From Syntrophaceae bacterium UBA6078 (GTDB lineage Bacteria > Desulfobacterota > Syntrophia > Syntrophales > UBA2210), in NCBI GenBank assembly GCA_002428735.1, contig DIXO01000050.1, positions 8,571 to 72,570 of the forward strand: 64,000 bases of DNA, read 5' to 3'. Numbering within the stretch: position 1 is the first letter of the stretch; each line of letters opens with the position of its first letter. The position numbers and the translations under genes were made by a program. Positions 51,406-59,851 of this stretch are shown here, piece after piece. The notes beneath the pieces are model-generated. The model saw nothing but the letters and a program-made list of their open reading frames with translations, was not told the origin of the DNA and searched no databases.

Positions 51406-52475
51406 GACCCCCTTTTTTCGTTTTCCAACCTCTCAAATTCCTTAAGCAGTTCCTCCTGTCGCCTCGTCAGGTTCGTCGGCACAGTTACCACGGTTTCGAT
51501 CACCTGATCGCCGTAACCGTCTCCATGCAGGCTCGCAGTTCCCTTGCCTCGGAGGCGGAAGCGGCTTCCCGACTGTGTTCCCGGAGGGATCTTCAAAGAC
51601 TCCCTACCTCGCAGGGTCGGCACCTCCACGACGCCTCCCAGGGCTGCCTGGACGAAGGTGATGAGAACGCAGCAGTGGATATCGTTCCCGTTTCTTTCAA
51701 ACAGATCGTTCGGCTCCACGGTGATGAAGACGTAGAGATCGCCGCTGGGGCCACCGGATACTCCTTCCTCTCCTTCCCCACTAACTCTGAGTTTGGAACC
51801 CGTTTCCACGCCCGCCGGTATCTTGAGCTGGACGGTCTTGCTCGATCGGACTTTCCCCCGACCGGAACATTTCCGACAGAGACTCGCGATTACGCTGCCC
51901 AGACCGTGACACTGGGGACAGGTCGAACGGATGCTGAAGAAGCCCCTGGACTGGGTCACCTGACCGCGCCCCCCGCAAAGATCGCAGAGCTGCGGCGAAG
52001 TTCCCGGTGCGCAACGGGAACCGCCGCAGGTAGGGCAGCGAATGGACTTTTCAATTCTGATTTCGGTCGTTGTGCCAAGCGCGGCATCCAGGAAGGGAAC
52101 GCGCAGGTCATACCGCAGGTCCGCCCCCGCCCTGACGCTTGATCGGGCGCGGGTTCGCCCCGCACGGCCGCCGAAGAAGTCCCCGAAGATGTCTCCGAAA
52201 CTGGCAAAGATGTCTTCGAAGTCGGTGAAACCCCGGTAGCCTGCCCCGTTCAGTCCGGCATGACCGTACCGGTCGTAGATGGCCCGCTTCTCCTGATCGC
52301 TCAGGACCTCGTACGCCTCGGCCGCCTCCTTGAACCGCTCCTCCGCCTCCTTGTCCCCCGGATTCCGGTCGGGGTGGCACTGCATGGCGAGCCGTCGATA
52401 GCTCTTTTTTATTTCCTCAGTCGAGGCGTTTTTCTCTACGCCCAGGATCTCATAATAGTCACGCCTTGCGATCAT
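51402..52475 (-). CDS. dnaJ: Chaperone DnaJ (Hsp40, type I)
   Basis: The 357-residue protein has the J domain with HPD (MQCHPDRNPGD), a Gly/Phe-rich linker (FASFGDIFGDFFGG), four CxxCxGxG-type zinc repeats (CPTCGGSR, CDLCGGRG, CPQCHGLG, CRKCSGRG) and C-terminal substrate-binding domains. It stimulates DnaK. It is the only DnaJ in the window and sits far from grpE-dnaK. Its start overlaps the stop of the upstream gene (TGATG), so translation is coupled. Confidence 0.96.
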   Translation of the reverse strand: MIARRDYYEILGVEKNASTEEIKKSYRRLAMQCHPDRNPGDKEAEERFKEAAEAYEVLSDQEKRAIYDRYGHAGLNGAGYRGFTDFEDIFASFGDIFGDFFGGRAGRTRARSSVRAGADLRYDLRVPFLDAALGTTTEIRIEKSIRCPTCGGSRCAPGTSPQLCDLCGGRGQVTQSRGFFSIRSTCPQCHGLGSVIASLCRKCSGRGKVRSSKTVQLKIPAGVETGSKLRVSGEGEEGVSGGPSGDLYVFITVEPNDLFERNGNDIHCCVLITFVQAALGGVVEVPTLRGRESLKIPPGTQSGSRFRLRGKGTASLHGDGYGDQVIETVVTVPTNLTRRQEELLKEFERLENEKRGS

Positions 52476-52906
52476 CAGACTTGAACGTTTCCTCCCGCGA
52501 TGATTTTATTGATCTTCTCCAGCATGTTTCCATCCCCGCCCTTTTCGAAGGCATACCGGGCAAAAAGGTATTTTTTCAAGGCAAAGGCCCGTCTGCCGAT
52601 CCGATTCCACTCCTCTGTGGAGGGCGCAGTCCCAAGCGCTTTGGCGGCCTGTTCGTAAAGCATCGCGTCTCCTAAAGAAATTGATTCTGCCATGATCTCC
52701 CTTAACCCTGGGCCATGTTTCGCCTTCTGGTAGAATTCAAGGGCGTCAAAAAAACGACTTGCCTTTCTGTATCTGTCACCATAAGAGATAAGTACGTCAT
52801 GTGAAATGTTTCCCTTATAAAGGAGCTTTTGTTTTTCCTGGTAATCGGGTAATATGTTTTTCGTTGAGCCTTTTACAAGGCGATCCAAAAAATTTTTCCA
52901 CCACAC
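52475..52906 (-). CDS. Uncharacterised helical protein coupled to dnaJ
   Basis: The 143-residue protein is almost all helix, with a TPR-like stretch (YGDRYRKASRFFDALEFYQKA) and a second (RIGRRAFALKKYLFARYAFEKGG). I recognise no family. It sits between the AAA ATPase (33 bp upstream) and dnaJ (1-bp overlap), which suggests it is an adaptor between those two. There is no signal peptide or membrane segment. Confidence 0.75.
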   Translation of the reverse strand: MWWKNFLDRLVKGSTKNILPDYQEKQKLLYKGNISHDVLISYGDRYRKASRFFDALEFYQKAKHGPGLREIMAESISLGDAMLYEQAAKALGTAPSTEEWNRIGRRAFALKKYLFARYAFEKGGDGNMLEKINKIIAGGNVQV

Positions 52907-52939
52907 TTTTTTGCTCCGAAGATTAAATATAAAAATCGC

Positions 52940-54061
52940 TTAAAACCTCGAATAAGCAACAATGTCCTTTTCAAATCCTTCCCTCGCCTTATCAGTCAGG
53001 GATGGACGGATCGTGGGTATTATTTGGAGCAAGGTTTCCGTTGAGACTCGGTAATCCTGCTTGGTAGCCAGTTCTTGTTCGAAGGCAAACTGTGCGATCT
53101 TCTGAAAAAGATATTCGATATCCGCCGGGGTAAACCCGGTCGTCGTTTCCGCTACTTGATTGAGGTCTATTTCGCCGACGTTCAGCTTGGAAAGATAGTT
53201 CTGCAGGATGGTCTTGGATCCTTCCCTGTCCAATCCGCCGACTGGAATAATGCAGTCGAACCTGCCCGGACGAAGCATCGCCTCATCCAGTTGCCGGATG
53301 TAGTTAGTGGCGCACACGAGAAGAATCTTGTTCCCCTGGTTTTTAAGCAAGGGCAACTGCTTAAGAAACTCGTTGGTAATGGACTTGTCAATCCGGTCCC
53401 CATTGTCGCGACTGGCGGCGATTTCTTCAAACTCATCAATGAAGAGAACCACTTCATCTAGTATCCTTACTTTCTCCATTATCGACCTCAGATTAGCGCC
53501 GATCTTTTCCATTCCATCCACCATCAACATGCTGGGTGCAATCTCTATGTACCACCAGGAAAGGACGCCGGCGATCGCCCTTGCAAAGTGAGTTTTCCCG
53601 GTACCGGGAGGGCCAAAGAAGAGGATGGTTTTAGGGGGAACGACTCCATGCTTCCTGGAAAGGCCCTCCCGGGTTAATGGCAGAATGATCCTGCGCTTGA
53701 CCAGTTGTTTCGGGGGTTGAGTATCGGCTATGGTATTCCATATGCTTCTTCCGATCACCTGAGCCCCCATCTCGTTTAATACGTTCCTGTTCTTATAAGC
53801 CTTGTATTCGCCGGTCGCCTGCTGGATATTCTCCAGGAAATCAATGCAGGCGGCGCGCATACCGATATCCCGCCCCACTTTTTCCGATAAGAACCACTTG
53901 TGGTTTAGTATTTGTTGCCAGAGTCCAGGCGCGACATCCGGTTCAAGTTTGGTACCGCTCAATTCGAAGATCCGAGCTACGCACTCTTCCGACGAAGGGG
54001 TGCTATGCAAGTTTTCATTCATCACGCCAACCCCTATATAATAAGAAGGCACATCCTCCAT
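52940..54061 (-). CDS. AAA+ ATPase, CDC48/proteasome-ATPase-like
   Basis: This 373-residue protein has an unrecognised N-terminal region (1-135) and one AAA module: Walker A GPPGTGKT (150-157), Walker B VVLFIDEFEEIA, sensor 1 CATNY, and the arginine-finger-like LRPGRFD. The C-terminal helical domain follows. The AAA core resembles Cdc48/FtsH-type ATPases but there is no protease domain, no transmembrane helix and only one ring. It is likely a remodelling ATPase working with the neighbouring DnaJ and 143-residue protein. GGAG lies 6 bp before the ATG. Confidence 0.88.
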   Translation of the reverse strand: MEDVPSYYIGVGVMNENLHSTPSSEECVARIFELSGTKLEPDVAPGLWQQILNHKWFLSEKVGRDIGMRAACIDFLENIQQATGEYKAYKNRNVLNEMGAQVIGRSIWNTIADTQPPKQLVKRRIILPLTREGLSRKHGVVPPKTILFFGPPGTGKTHFARAIAGVLSWWYIEIAPSMLMVDGMEKIGANLRSIMEKVRILDEVVLFIDEFEEIAASRDNGDRIDKSITNEFLKQLPLLKNQGNKILLVCATNYIRQLDEAMLRPGRFDCIIPVGGLDREGSKTILQNYLSKLNVGEIDLNQVAETTTGFTPADIEYLFQKIAQFAFEQELATKQDYRVSTETLLQIIPTIRPSLTDKAREGFEKDIVAYSRF

Positions 54062-54091
54062 AGGATCTCCAGGAGAGTTGCAAGATCGAAG

Positions 54092-55051
54092 TTACTTGGA
54101 GTCCTTCTGCCTGTATCTTTCCAGCCAATCCAGCAATTCAGAGAGGCGCGCCGTAGCCAGGGCGATGCATTTGTCTGCGCCGCCGTAGTACAACCGAATG
54201 ACTTCATTCTCGACTATCCAGCCGCAGGGGAAAACCACCTTGTCCACGTCGCCCTCCAATTCATAATTCTTTTCCGGTGCAAATACCCATTCATCCGATC
54301 GCGCCAATACTCGAAGAGGATTTTCCAAATCGAGAAGCGCCAATCCCAGCCGGTAAATGCATCCACTGGGCGTCATGCGGACACCGTGATAAAGGATCAA
54401 CCAGCCTTCCTCAGTCTGCAAGGGTGGCGGGGACAGGCCGATCTTGTTCGCATCCCACCATCCGCCCCTGCGAGCCGGGATGAGAATTTGATGATCCCCC
54501 CAATGCTTCATGTCGGGGCTGAATGAAATCCAGATGTGCGCCCCGATTCCTGCAAATGCCGACACGGGCCTATGCAGCATCGCCCAACGGCCGCCAAACC
54601 GGATGGGAAACAGGGCTGCATCCTTGTCTTCCGGCGGCATCACGACTCCTTTTCGCGTGAAGGACATGAAGTCCTTCGTAGTGGCCAGCGATACCAGCGG
54701 ACCGCCTTCCGAGTAGGAGGTATAAACGACCGCCCAGAGATCAAGTTCTTCAATACGGGTGATCCTGGGATCCTCGATCCCCCATACCTCTTCAGGGTGG
54801 CCATCGGGATCAGGTGACAGGGTCGGCTCGGATTCAACCCTCCAATCCGTTACGCCGTTGCGGCTGCGCGCGGCTGTCAGATGTGATATGCCCCGGCGAT
54901 CCTCCACGCGCATCAAAAGCAGGGTGTCCTCCCCGATCCGGGTCGCGGCGGCATTAAAGACCGAATTCGCCTGGTACGGGATATCTCTTGACTGGATGAT
55001 TGGGTTTTTCTCAAACCGGGTGAACAATTCCCTGGATCGCTCGAACTTCAT
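54092..55051 (-). CDS. GH130-family glycoside phosphorylase-like protein
   Basis: The 319-residue five-bladed beta-propeller protein has the GH130 catalytic block GIEDPRIT (Asp94), an early FNAAATRIG segment, and WISFSPDMKHWG and LILYHGVR, all typical of beta-1,2/1,4-mannoside phosphorylases and related hydrolases. It should act on mannosides in the cytoplasm. It overlaps the upstream glycosyltransferase gene by 4 bp, so the two enzymes probably share a sugar. The exact linkage and whether phosphate is used cannot be judged. Confidence 0.9.
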   Translation of the reverse strand: MKFERSRELFTRFEKNPIIQSRDIPYQANSVFNAAATRIGEDTLLLMRVEDRRGISHLTAARSRNGVTDWRVESEPTLSPDPDGHPEEVWGIEDPRITRIEELDLWAVVYTSYSEGGPLVSLATTKDFMSFTRKGVVMPPEDKDAALFPIRFGGRWAMLHRPVSAFAGIGAHIWISFSPDMKHWGDHQILIPARRGGWWDANKIGLSPPPLQTEEGWLILYHGVRMTPSGCIYRLGLALLDLENPLRVLARSDEWVFAPEKNYELEGDVDKVVFPCGWIVENEVIRLYYGGADKCIALATARLSELLDWLERYRQKDSK

Positions 55052-57462
55052 GTGCCTGCGGTGATCCTCCCTGAATAACTGTCGGTGCCTTCGTCTACCA
55101 CGGTCCGGTTTTTGATTTCGCTGGAAAGGGCCAGCGGGGAGGGGACTACAGGCTCTTGATGGATATCCTTCCTGCCTTCACTTGATCCTTCCAGGGAGAC
55201 TTGGGCATTGATTTGGTGCAGATTGATTAGAGACAGAAAACAGGCTAGGGTCGATTCCGCGCCCTGGTTCAGGTTCGGACCGTTGGCCTGCAGGCCGTCG
55301 CAGCAGCCACCCGTCACTTGGTCGTATAGATGAACGCCAAGATCGTTTCGCCCGAGGAACCACTCCAGGCAACGCCGGGCATGCATGAGCCATTTCGCGT
55401 CGCGGGTCTGGTCATAAGCGGCACGGCACGCTTTTATCATACTTAATGCTTCGATCGGCTGCTGGTCGAAACGAGCCATCACGCCTCCGCGCGGAAACCA
55501 GCCCTTGTTCCCTACGGGCGCGAAATGTCCGCCGGAGCCGGTTTGAATTCTCATCAGCCACGCGAGTGAAATCAGGCCGGCTTCCAAAATATCCTCCTTC
55601 TGCATCCAGTTTCCTGACGTGATCAACGCCCGGCATATGCTGCCGTTGTCATAAGTAAGGTTCTCCTCGATCCATGGCCAGTCATCCGAGGCGCATTTCC
55701 GCCAGCACTCGTAGAGTTGAACTGCCAGCTTCTCCTGAATGCGCCTCGCCTCGCTGTCACCGCTGAATTTCTGCAAATAGGCGTGTATTCCCCCAAGCGC
55801 GAATGCCCATGAACGGGGCGCATCGAATTCCAGTACCGCCGGCAGGGCTCTTTCGAACAGTTCCAGGGCCGCTCCGCGGATATCATTTGACTCGACCAGC
55901 TCTATGACCTCTCCTAAACTCCAGAGCGCCCGGCCGTGACTGTCCTGGGAGCCGGTTTCATCCTTCCACCTGCGTTCGTAGTCCATGAAGTTTCGGAAGC
56001 GGCTCGTGTGCTCATCAAACGCATGATACAAAAAGCTCAGGTAAGTGCAGGCCAGTTCCATCACGCGTGCGCTGTCGGGAACCATTTCCCGGGCCATGAG
56101 AACCGCCATCAGCGCCCTCGCGTTATCATCGGTGCAATAGCCGTGGCGGCGATCGGGAATGATGAACTTGGCATGCTGCATGATCCCGACGTCATCGGTT
56201 AGCCGGGCGATGTGGTCCAATTTGGGCTGGGGCACATCCCGGGGGGAGGAATTCAACGTCCTGGTCCGGAATATTGTTTTGGGCTTCTTTTCTCTTTCCT
56301 CCTTCACCTCCTTGAAAACTTCCAGGTACCTCCGCGCCACCTCTTTCCAGGTCATATCCCGGCAGAAAGTGTAAGCGCGCTTGCGCATGGTATGCCGTTC
56401 CACCTCCCTAGCGAGAAGACTGTTGATCTCCCTGGCCATGGCCTCAGTGTCGCGAAAAGGAACGATCCGGCCGCGCCCGTCGGCCAGCATTTCCTCGGCG
56501 TACCAGTAAGGGGTGGAGATCGTCGCCTTCCCGCTTCCCAGGGCATAGGCGAGCGTGCCCGAGACGATCTGTTCCCGGTTGAGGTAGGGTGTGACATAAA
56601 TATCCGCCGCTCCGATGAATTCACATAGCTCTTCCAGATCAACAAACCGGTTGTGAAAGATGATATGCCCGCCAACCCCCAGTTTCCTGGCGCGGCTCTG
56701 CAAAGAAAGGCGGTAAGACTCACCCTGATCCTTCCTGATATGCGGGTGCGTGGCTCCGAGGACAATGTAGACCGCTTCCGGATTTTCCCTGACCACTTGT
56801 GGTAGGGCTTCTATGACGGTCTCAATACCTTTGCCGGGGGAAAGCAGCCCGAAGGTCAGGATCACTTTGCGGCCCTCGACCCCGAACTGATCCTTATAGA
56901 AGTTGGGGTCCACAAAGGGTACATCGGGAATGCCGTGGGGGATTACGACGATTTTTTCCGAAGGAACGCCGTACACTTCATGCAGGATTGCGACGGCCTT
57001 CCGGCTCATTACGACCAGCCGGTCAGATAATTGGGCGATGCGTCTGGTGACGACCATCTGCCCGGCAGACGGGCTCTGGATGACCGTGTGCAGGGTGGTC
57101 ACCAGGGGCATCCGCAGACCGCTTAGCAACTCCAAAATGTGCGCACCGTTATCTCCGCCGAAAATCCCGAATTCGTGCTGAAGGCAGGCTGTCTCCACCC
57201 GGTTCATGTTCATGAAGTCCGCCGCGAGCCGGTAATCCGCCGACAGGTGCTGATTGACTTCGAAACGAACCTGAGCCGGATAGGGGTAACCCTCGGGAAC
57301 GTCGTTCATCGCGACCGCCCAGTATCCCGCCGTCGAATCTTCCGTGGCCAATGCCGTGAGAAGATCGGACGTGAAAGTGGCTATACCGCATTGGCGCGGA
57401 ATATAGTTCCCAACCAGGGCAACTTTCTTCGTTCTTGAATCATGGACCTTCTGTTGAGGCAT
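55048..57462 (-). CDS. GT4 glycosyltransferase with C-terminal alpha/alpha-barrel-like domain
   Basis: The 804-residue protein has an N-terminal GT-B glycosyltransferase (about 15-395), with LVGNYIPRQCGIATFTSDL, HGIPDVPFVDP, LTFGLLSPGKGIETVIEALP and the nucleotide-sugar E-x7-E region near AYALGSGKATISTPYWYAEE. The C-terminal 400 residues are helical with regularly spaced Trp-rich segments (DWPWIEENLTYDN, RCLEWFLGRNDLG), like an alpha/alpha toroid. It starts inside the end of the relA-like gene (23-bp overlap) with AAGGAG upstream, showing translational coupling. Its partner GH130 suggests mannoside turnover. Confidence 0.88.
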   Translation of the reverse strand: MPQQKVHDSRTKKVALVGNYIPRQCGIATFTSDLLTALATEDSTAGYWAVAMNDVPEGYPYPAQVRFEVNQHLSADYRLAADFMNMNRVETACLQHEFGIFGGDNGAHILELLSGLRMPLVTTLHTVIQSPSAGQMVVTRRIAQLSDRLVVMSRKAVAILHEVYGVPSEKIVVIPHGIPDVPFVDPNFYKDQFGVEGRKVILTFGLLSPGKGIETVIEALPQVVRENPEAVYIVLGATHPHIRKDQGESYRLSLQSRARKLGVGGHIIFHNRFVDLEELCEFIGAADIYVTPYLNREQIVSGTLAYALGSGKATISTPYWYAEEMLADGRGRIVPFRDTEAMAREINSLLAREVERHTMRKRAYTFCRDMTWKEVARRYLEVFKEVKEEREKKPKTIFRTRTLNSSPRDVPQPKLDHIARLTDDVGIMQHAKFIIPDRRHGYCTDDNARALMAVLMAREMVPDSARVMELACTYLSFLYHAFDEHTSRFRNFMDYERRWKDETGSQDSHGRALWSLGEVIELVESNDIRGAALELFERALPAVLEFDAPRSWAFALGGIHAYLQKFSGDSEARRIQEKLAVQLYECWRKCASDDWPWIEENLTYDNGSICRALITSGNWMQKEDILEAGLISLAWLMRIQTGSGGHFAPVGNKGWFPRGGVMARFDQQPIEALSMIKACRAAYDQTRDAKWLMHARRCLEWFLGRNDLGVHLYDQVTGGCCDGLQANGPNLNQGAESTLACFLSLINLHQINAQVSLEGSSEGRKDIHQEPVVPSPLALSSEIKNRTVVDEGTDSYSGRITAGT

Positions 57463-58945
57463 GGCGGTTCTCCTTCTTATGTCTCAAAATAGATTCGTCC
57501 ACTATGGCCCAGACCTTGCAGCCCTCCGTGTTCATGGGCGATGCTTCATGCTGTCCGATTATGTCCCCCATGTCATCAACAACTGTACCTGGACTGGCAG
57601 AATCTTCGCAGTCAACGATCTCAATGGAATCTCCATCCCGGAGGGTTTGCTCTATGCTGGCTAATTTTCCATTCACCTTCACGACGGTGCTCCGTGAAGC
57701 AAAGAGATTGGCGGCATCCAGATATTCGAGAACGGTGGCTTTGTCGGGCAAGCGGGTGATTCTGCCGCCCTTGCCGAAAACCACCATGTGATCCTCGCAA
57801 ACCTGGCGGCGTAAAAGTTCAATAAACGAATCGGTGCTCTTTGCCTGGTCATGCCGGCGCACGAGCCCCTTCAACCATTGGTTTTTGAGGGAGTCTTTTC
57901 CCATAGCGACAGCACTTTTATAGAGCCAATGCGCAGCCGAGCCGTGCTCAGCTTCCATGTGCATAAGTTCGGTCCGCACCTGGAACTCAATCGGTTTATG
58001 GGTGACCTCCCGCATTGGGTAGACACAGGTGTGCAGAGACTGGTAGCCATTATCCTTGGGAAGTCCGATGTAATCGTCAAAGGTTCCGGGAATCGGTTTG
58101 AAATGGGTATGCAGCAGCCCGAGTACAGCATAGCATTCGGGCACGGACGAGACGATGATTCGCAGTCCGATGCGATCCATGATGTCCTCCAGCGCCGTTC
58201 CCTTTAGGGTCATCTTCAGGTGGATACTATAAAGGCTCTTTGCGCGACCGTGAACTTCCGCATGAATGCGGTTCTTGTCCAACAGACGTTTGACGCCTCC
58301 AATCAGTATCTCCAGACACTTCTCATCTTCGGACTGAATCGGAGTCACGTCCTGCTTCAGTTTTTCATACTGAAAGGGATGCAAAATGCGAAAGCAAACA
58401 TCTTCAAGACGGCGGCGCATCTCGCCAAGGCTTAACCGATCCGCGATAGGCACATAGAAATGAAGCGTTTCCTGCGCCATCTGGCATGGATTCTTTCCTT
58501 GGGATTCAAGCGTCGTTTCCAATTCTATTAGACGGAAAACGATAAGAAGAATGGCCGCGCGGGGCGTCTCGGACATGGACACTAGGAGAGCATTAATATC
58601 CTTGCGCCGATGGATTTCGGTATCGATACGGAGGCTGAAGGGTTGTTTGAGATATGCGAGTGTATCGGCTACATCTTGACTGACGTGTTCCCGAATTTCC
58701 TCGGGTTTAACGCGGCCTTGCCAAAAATGAGGGGCTACCAGGGCACAGGCGACGGTTTCAGCATCCGCACCCTGATCAATGAGCATTTCAGCGGCCTTGA
58801 AAGGCGATGAATCATGGTCGGATTCCCTCTGCCTTGAAAAGCCGTATGCCTTTTTTAAGAGGGTGGCATCTTTCGCCGTGTAAATATTTTCGATTTTTTC
58901 AATAAATAGGCTGCCACAAGCCAATACCGGAGTATTTCGTCCCAT
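57440..58945 (-). CDS. RelA/SpoT-family (p)ppGpp synthetase-like protein with degenerate hydrolase domain
   Basis: The 501-residue protein has an N-terminal HD-like domain in which the HD metal residues are missing: the usual ALLHD site reads ALVAP (residues 68-72). The synthetase domain follows (about 215-345), with GRAKSLYSIHLKM, DRIGLRIIV, FDDYIGLPKDNGYQSLHT and EFQVRTELMHMEAEHGSAAHWLYK, all close to the RelA consensus. A TGS-like domain (DHMVVFGKGGRITRLPDKATV to GDSIEIVD) follows. There is no ACT/RIS regulatory domain. It is probably a synthetase-only alarmone enzyme. It leads the six-gene stress operon. Confidence 0.88.
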   Translation of the reverse strand: MGRNTPVLACGSLFIEKIENIYTAKDATLLKKAYGFSRQRESDHDSSPFKAAEMLIDQGADAETVACALVAPHFWQGRVKPEEIREHVSQDVADTLAYLKQPFSLRIDTEIHRRKDINALLVSMSETPRAAILLIVFRLIELETTLESQGKNPCQMAQETLHFYVPIADRLSLGEMRRRLEDVCFRILHPFQYEKLKQDVTPIQSEDEKCLEILIGGVKRLLDKNRIHAEVHGRAKSLYSIHLKMTLKGTALEDIMDRIGLRIIVSSVPECYAVLGLLHTHFKPIPGTFDDYIGLPKDNGYQSLHTCVYPMREVTHKPIEFQVRTELMHMEAEHGSAAHWLYKSAVAMGKDSLKNQWLKGLVRRHDQAKSTDSFIELLRRQVCEDHMVVFGKGGRITRLPDKATVLEYLDAANLFASRSTVVKVNGKLASIEQTLRDGDSIEIVDCEDSASPGTVVDDMGDIIGQHEASPMNTEGCKVWAIVDESILRHKKENRHASTEGP

Positions 58946-58997
58946 TGCCCGAAATTCTAAGGATCAACAATATGTCAACTTTTTTATTGGATTTTTC

Positions 58998-59225
58998 TTA
59001 TTTTTTATATCCGGGTAGAACCAGTCTCTCCAGTCCAATCATCCTGTCGCAATAAGTCTCAAGTTGCATTACGGCTAATCTGGAAGGCGAGAACCGCCCA
59101 TTTTCCCACCTATTGATGGTGGCGTAACTGACCCCTAACTCCCGAGCCAGGTCCTCTTGGCTCAGGCCTAGTTGAACGCGGACTTCTTTTACAAGAACCA
59201 CGTAATTATAATTATTAACCCACAA
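58998..59225 (-). CDS. XRE-family HTH transcriptional regulator
   Basis: The small protein is dominated by a helix-turn-helix of the Cro/CI type, VQLGLSQEDLARELGVSYATINRWENGRFSPSRLA, between residues about 17 and 51. The start is uncertain: TTG at 59225 gives 75 residues, GTG at 59201 gives 67, and neither has a good ribosome site. A palindrome lies 54-73 bp upstream of the longer start and could be its own operator. It sits between the stress operon and the amidoligase operon and may regulate either. Confidence 0.8.
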   Translation of the reverse strand: MWVNNYNYVVLVKEVRVQLGLSQEDLARELGVSYATINRWENGRFSPSRLAVMQLETYCDRMIGLERLVLPGYKK

Positions 59226-59278
59226 GCGAGTTTCCTCTCACAAATGTGGTTCGTCTCTTAGCTAAGTGGTCTTATATA

Positions 59279-59298
59279 GCATATGATATAACATATGC
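59279..59298. promoter_or_regulatory. Inverted repeat upstream of the XRE regulator
   Basis: GCATATG and CATATGC flank ATATAA, a perfect 7-bp inverted repeat likely bound by the XRE protein. The centre could double as a -10 box. Confidence 0.5.
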
Positions 59299-59405
59299 AA
59301 GAAAAAAGTTAAAAGGAACCCCAATTTTTTTGTCGCTAAGACGAAGGCGATTTTTCTGACAGAGATCAGCATTTTCCGGCTATATCTTTTTTGGGGCAAT
59401 GCAAA

Positions 59406-59428
59406 AAGGGGCGGCATGGCCGCCCCTT
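59406..59428 (-). terminator. Intrinsic terminator of the amidoligase operon
   Basis: AAGGGGCGGC and GCCGCCCCTT pair perfectly (10 bp) around a 3-base loop and are followed on the minus strand by a T5 run. It lies 12 bp after the GNAT stop codon. Confidence 0.85.
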
Positions 59429-59440
59429 GATTGATACGAC

Positions 59441-59851
59441 TCACTCCTTTTGCTGCAAATTCCCCACCATGAGGAAAATCTCCCGGTCCGTCATGGAATT
59501 CCGGAAGATGCCCATGATGTCGAAGGAGTTCTTCAGAAAAAGGTCAGCGCTTCTCTTGTTGTCCGATCGAACGGTGCAACAGACCAGGGGAGTGAAGACC
59601 TTTTTCAGGGCTTCCTCCAGAAGGAACCTGCCAACCCCGCTTGCCCTGTATTCCTCCTTGACGAACAGGTGCTTTATTTCCGTCATATACCATCCTCGCT
59701 CCACCAGGGAGACGCAACCCGCTATCCTGCCGTCCTTAAGCGCGACGTAATAGCGGCCCTCGAATACGGCGAGGGAGTGATATCCCTCGATGATCTCCCT
59801 GATCCGGAAGATGGTCGCCCTCCTGATCACTTTCTTGAATAGAAGCTTCAT
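59441..59851 (-). CDS. GNAT family N-acetyltransferase
   Basis: The 136-residue GNAT protein has the beta-alpha core with YYVALKDGRIAGCVSL, IKHLFVKEEYRASGVGRFLLEEALKKV (the acetyl-CoA pyrophosphate loop RASGVGRF) and CCTVRSDNKRSADLFLKNSFDIMG. It starts 4 bp before the end of the glutamine amidotransferase gene (ATGA), so it belongs to the same operon. Substrate unknown. GNAT-fold enzymes can acylate or form peptide bonds. Confidence 0.9.
   Translation of the reverse strand: MKLLFKKVIRRATIFRIREIIEGYHSLAVFEGRYYVALKDGRIAGCVSLVERGWYMTEIKHLFVKEEYRASGVGRFLLEEALKKVFTPLVCCTVRSDNKRSADLFLKNSFDIMGIFRNSMTDREIFLMVGNLQQKE

Noticed and set aside
51276..52142. 288-codon plus-strand open frame over dnaJ
   Set aside because: DnaJ zinc repeats and J domain are clear on the minus strand.
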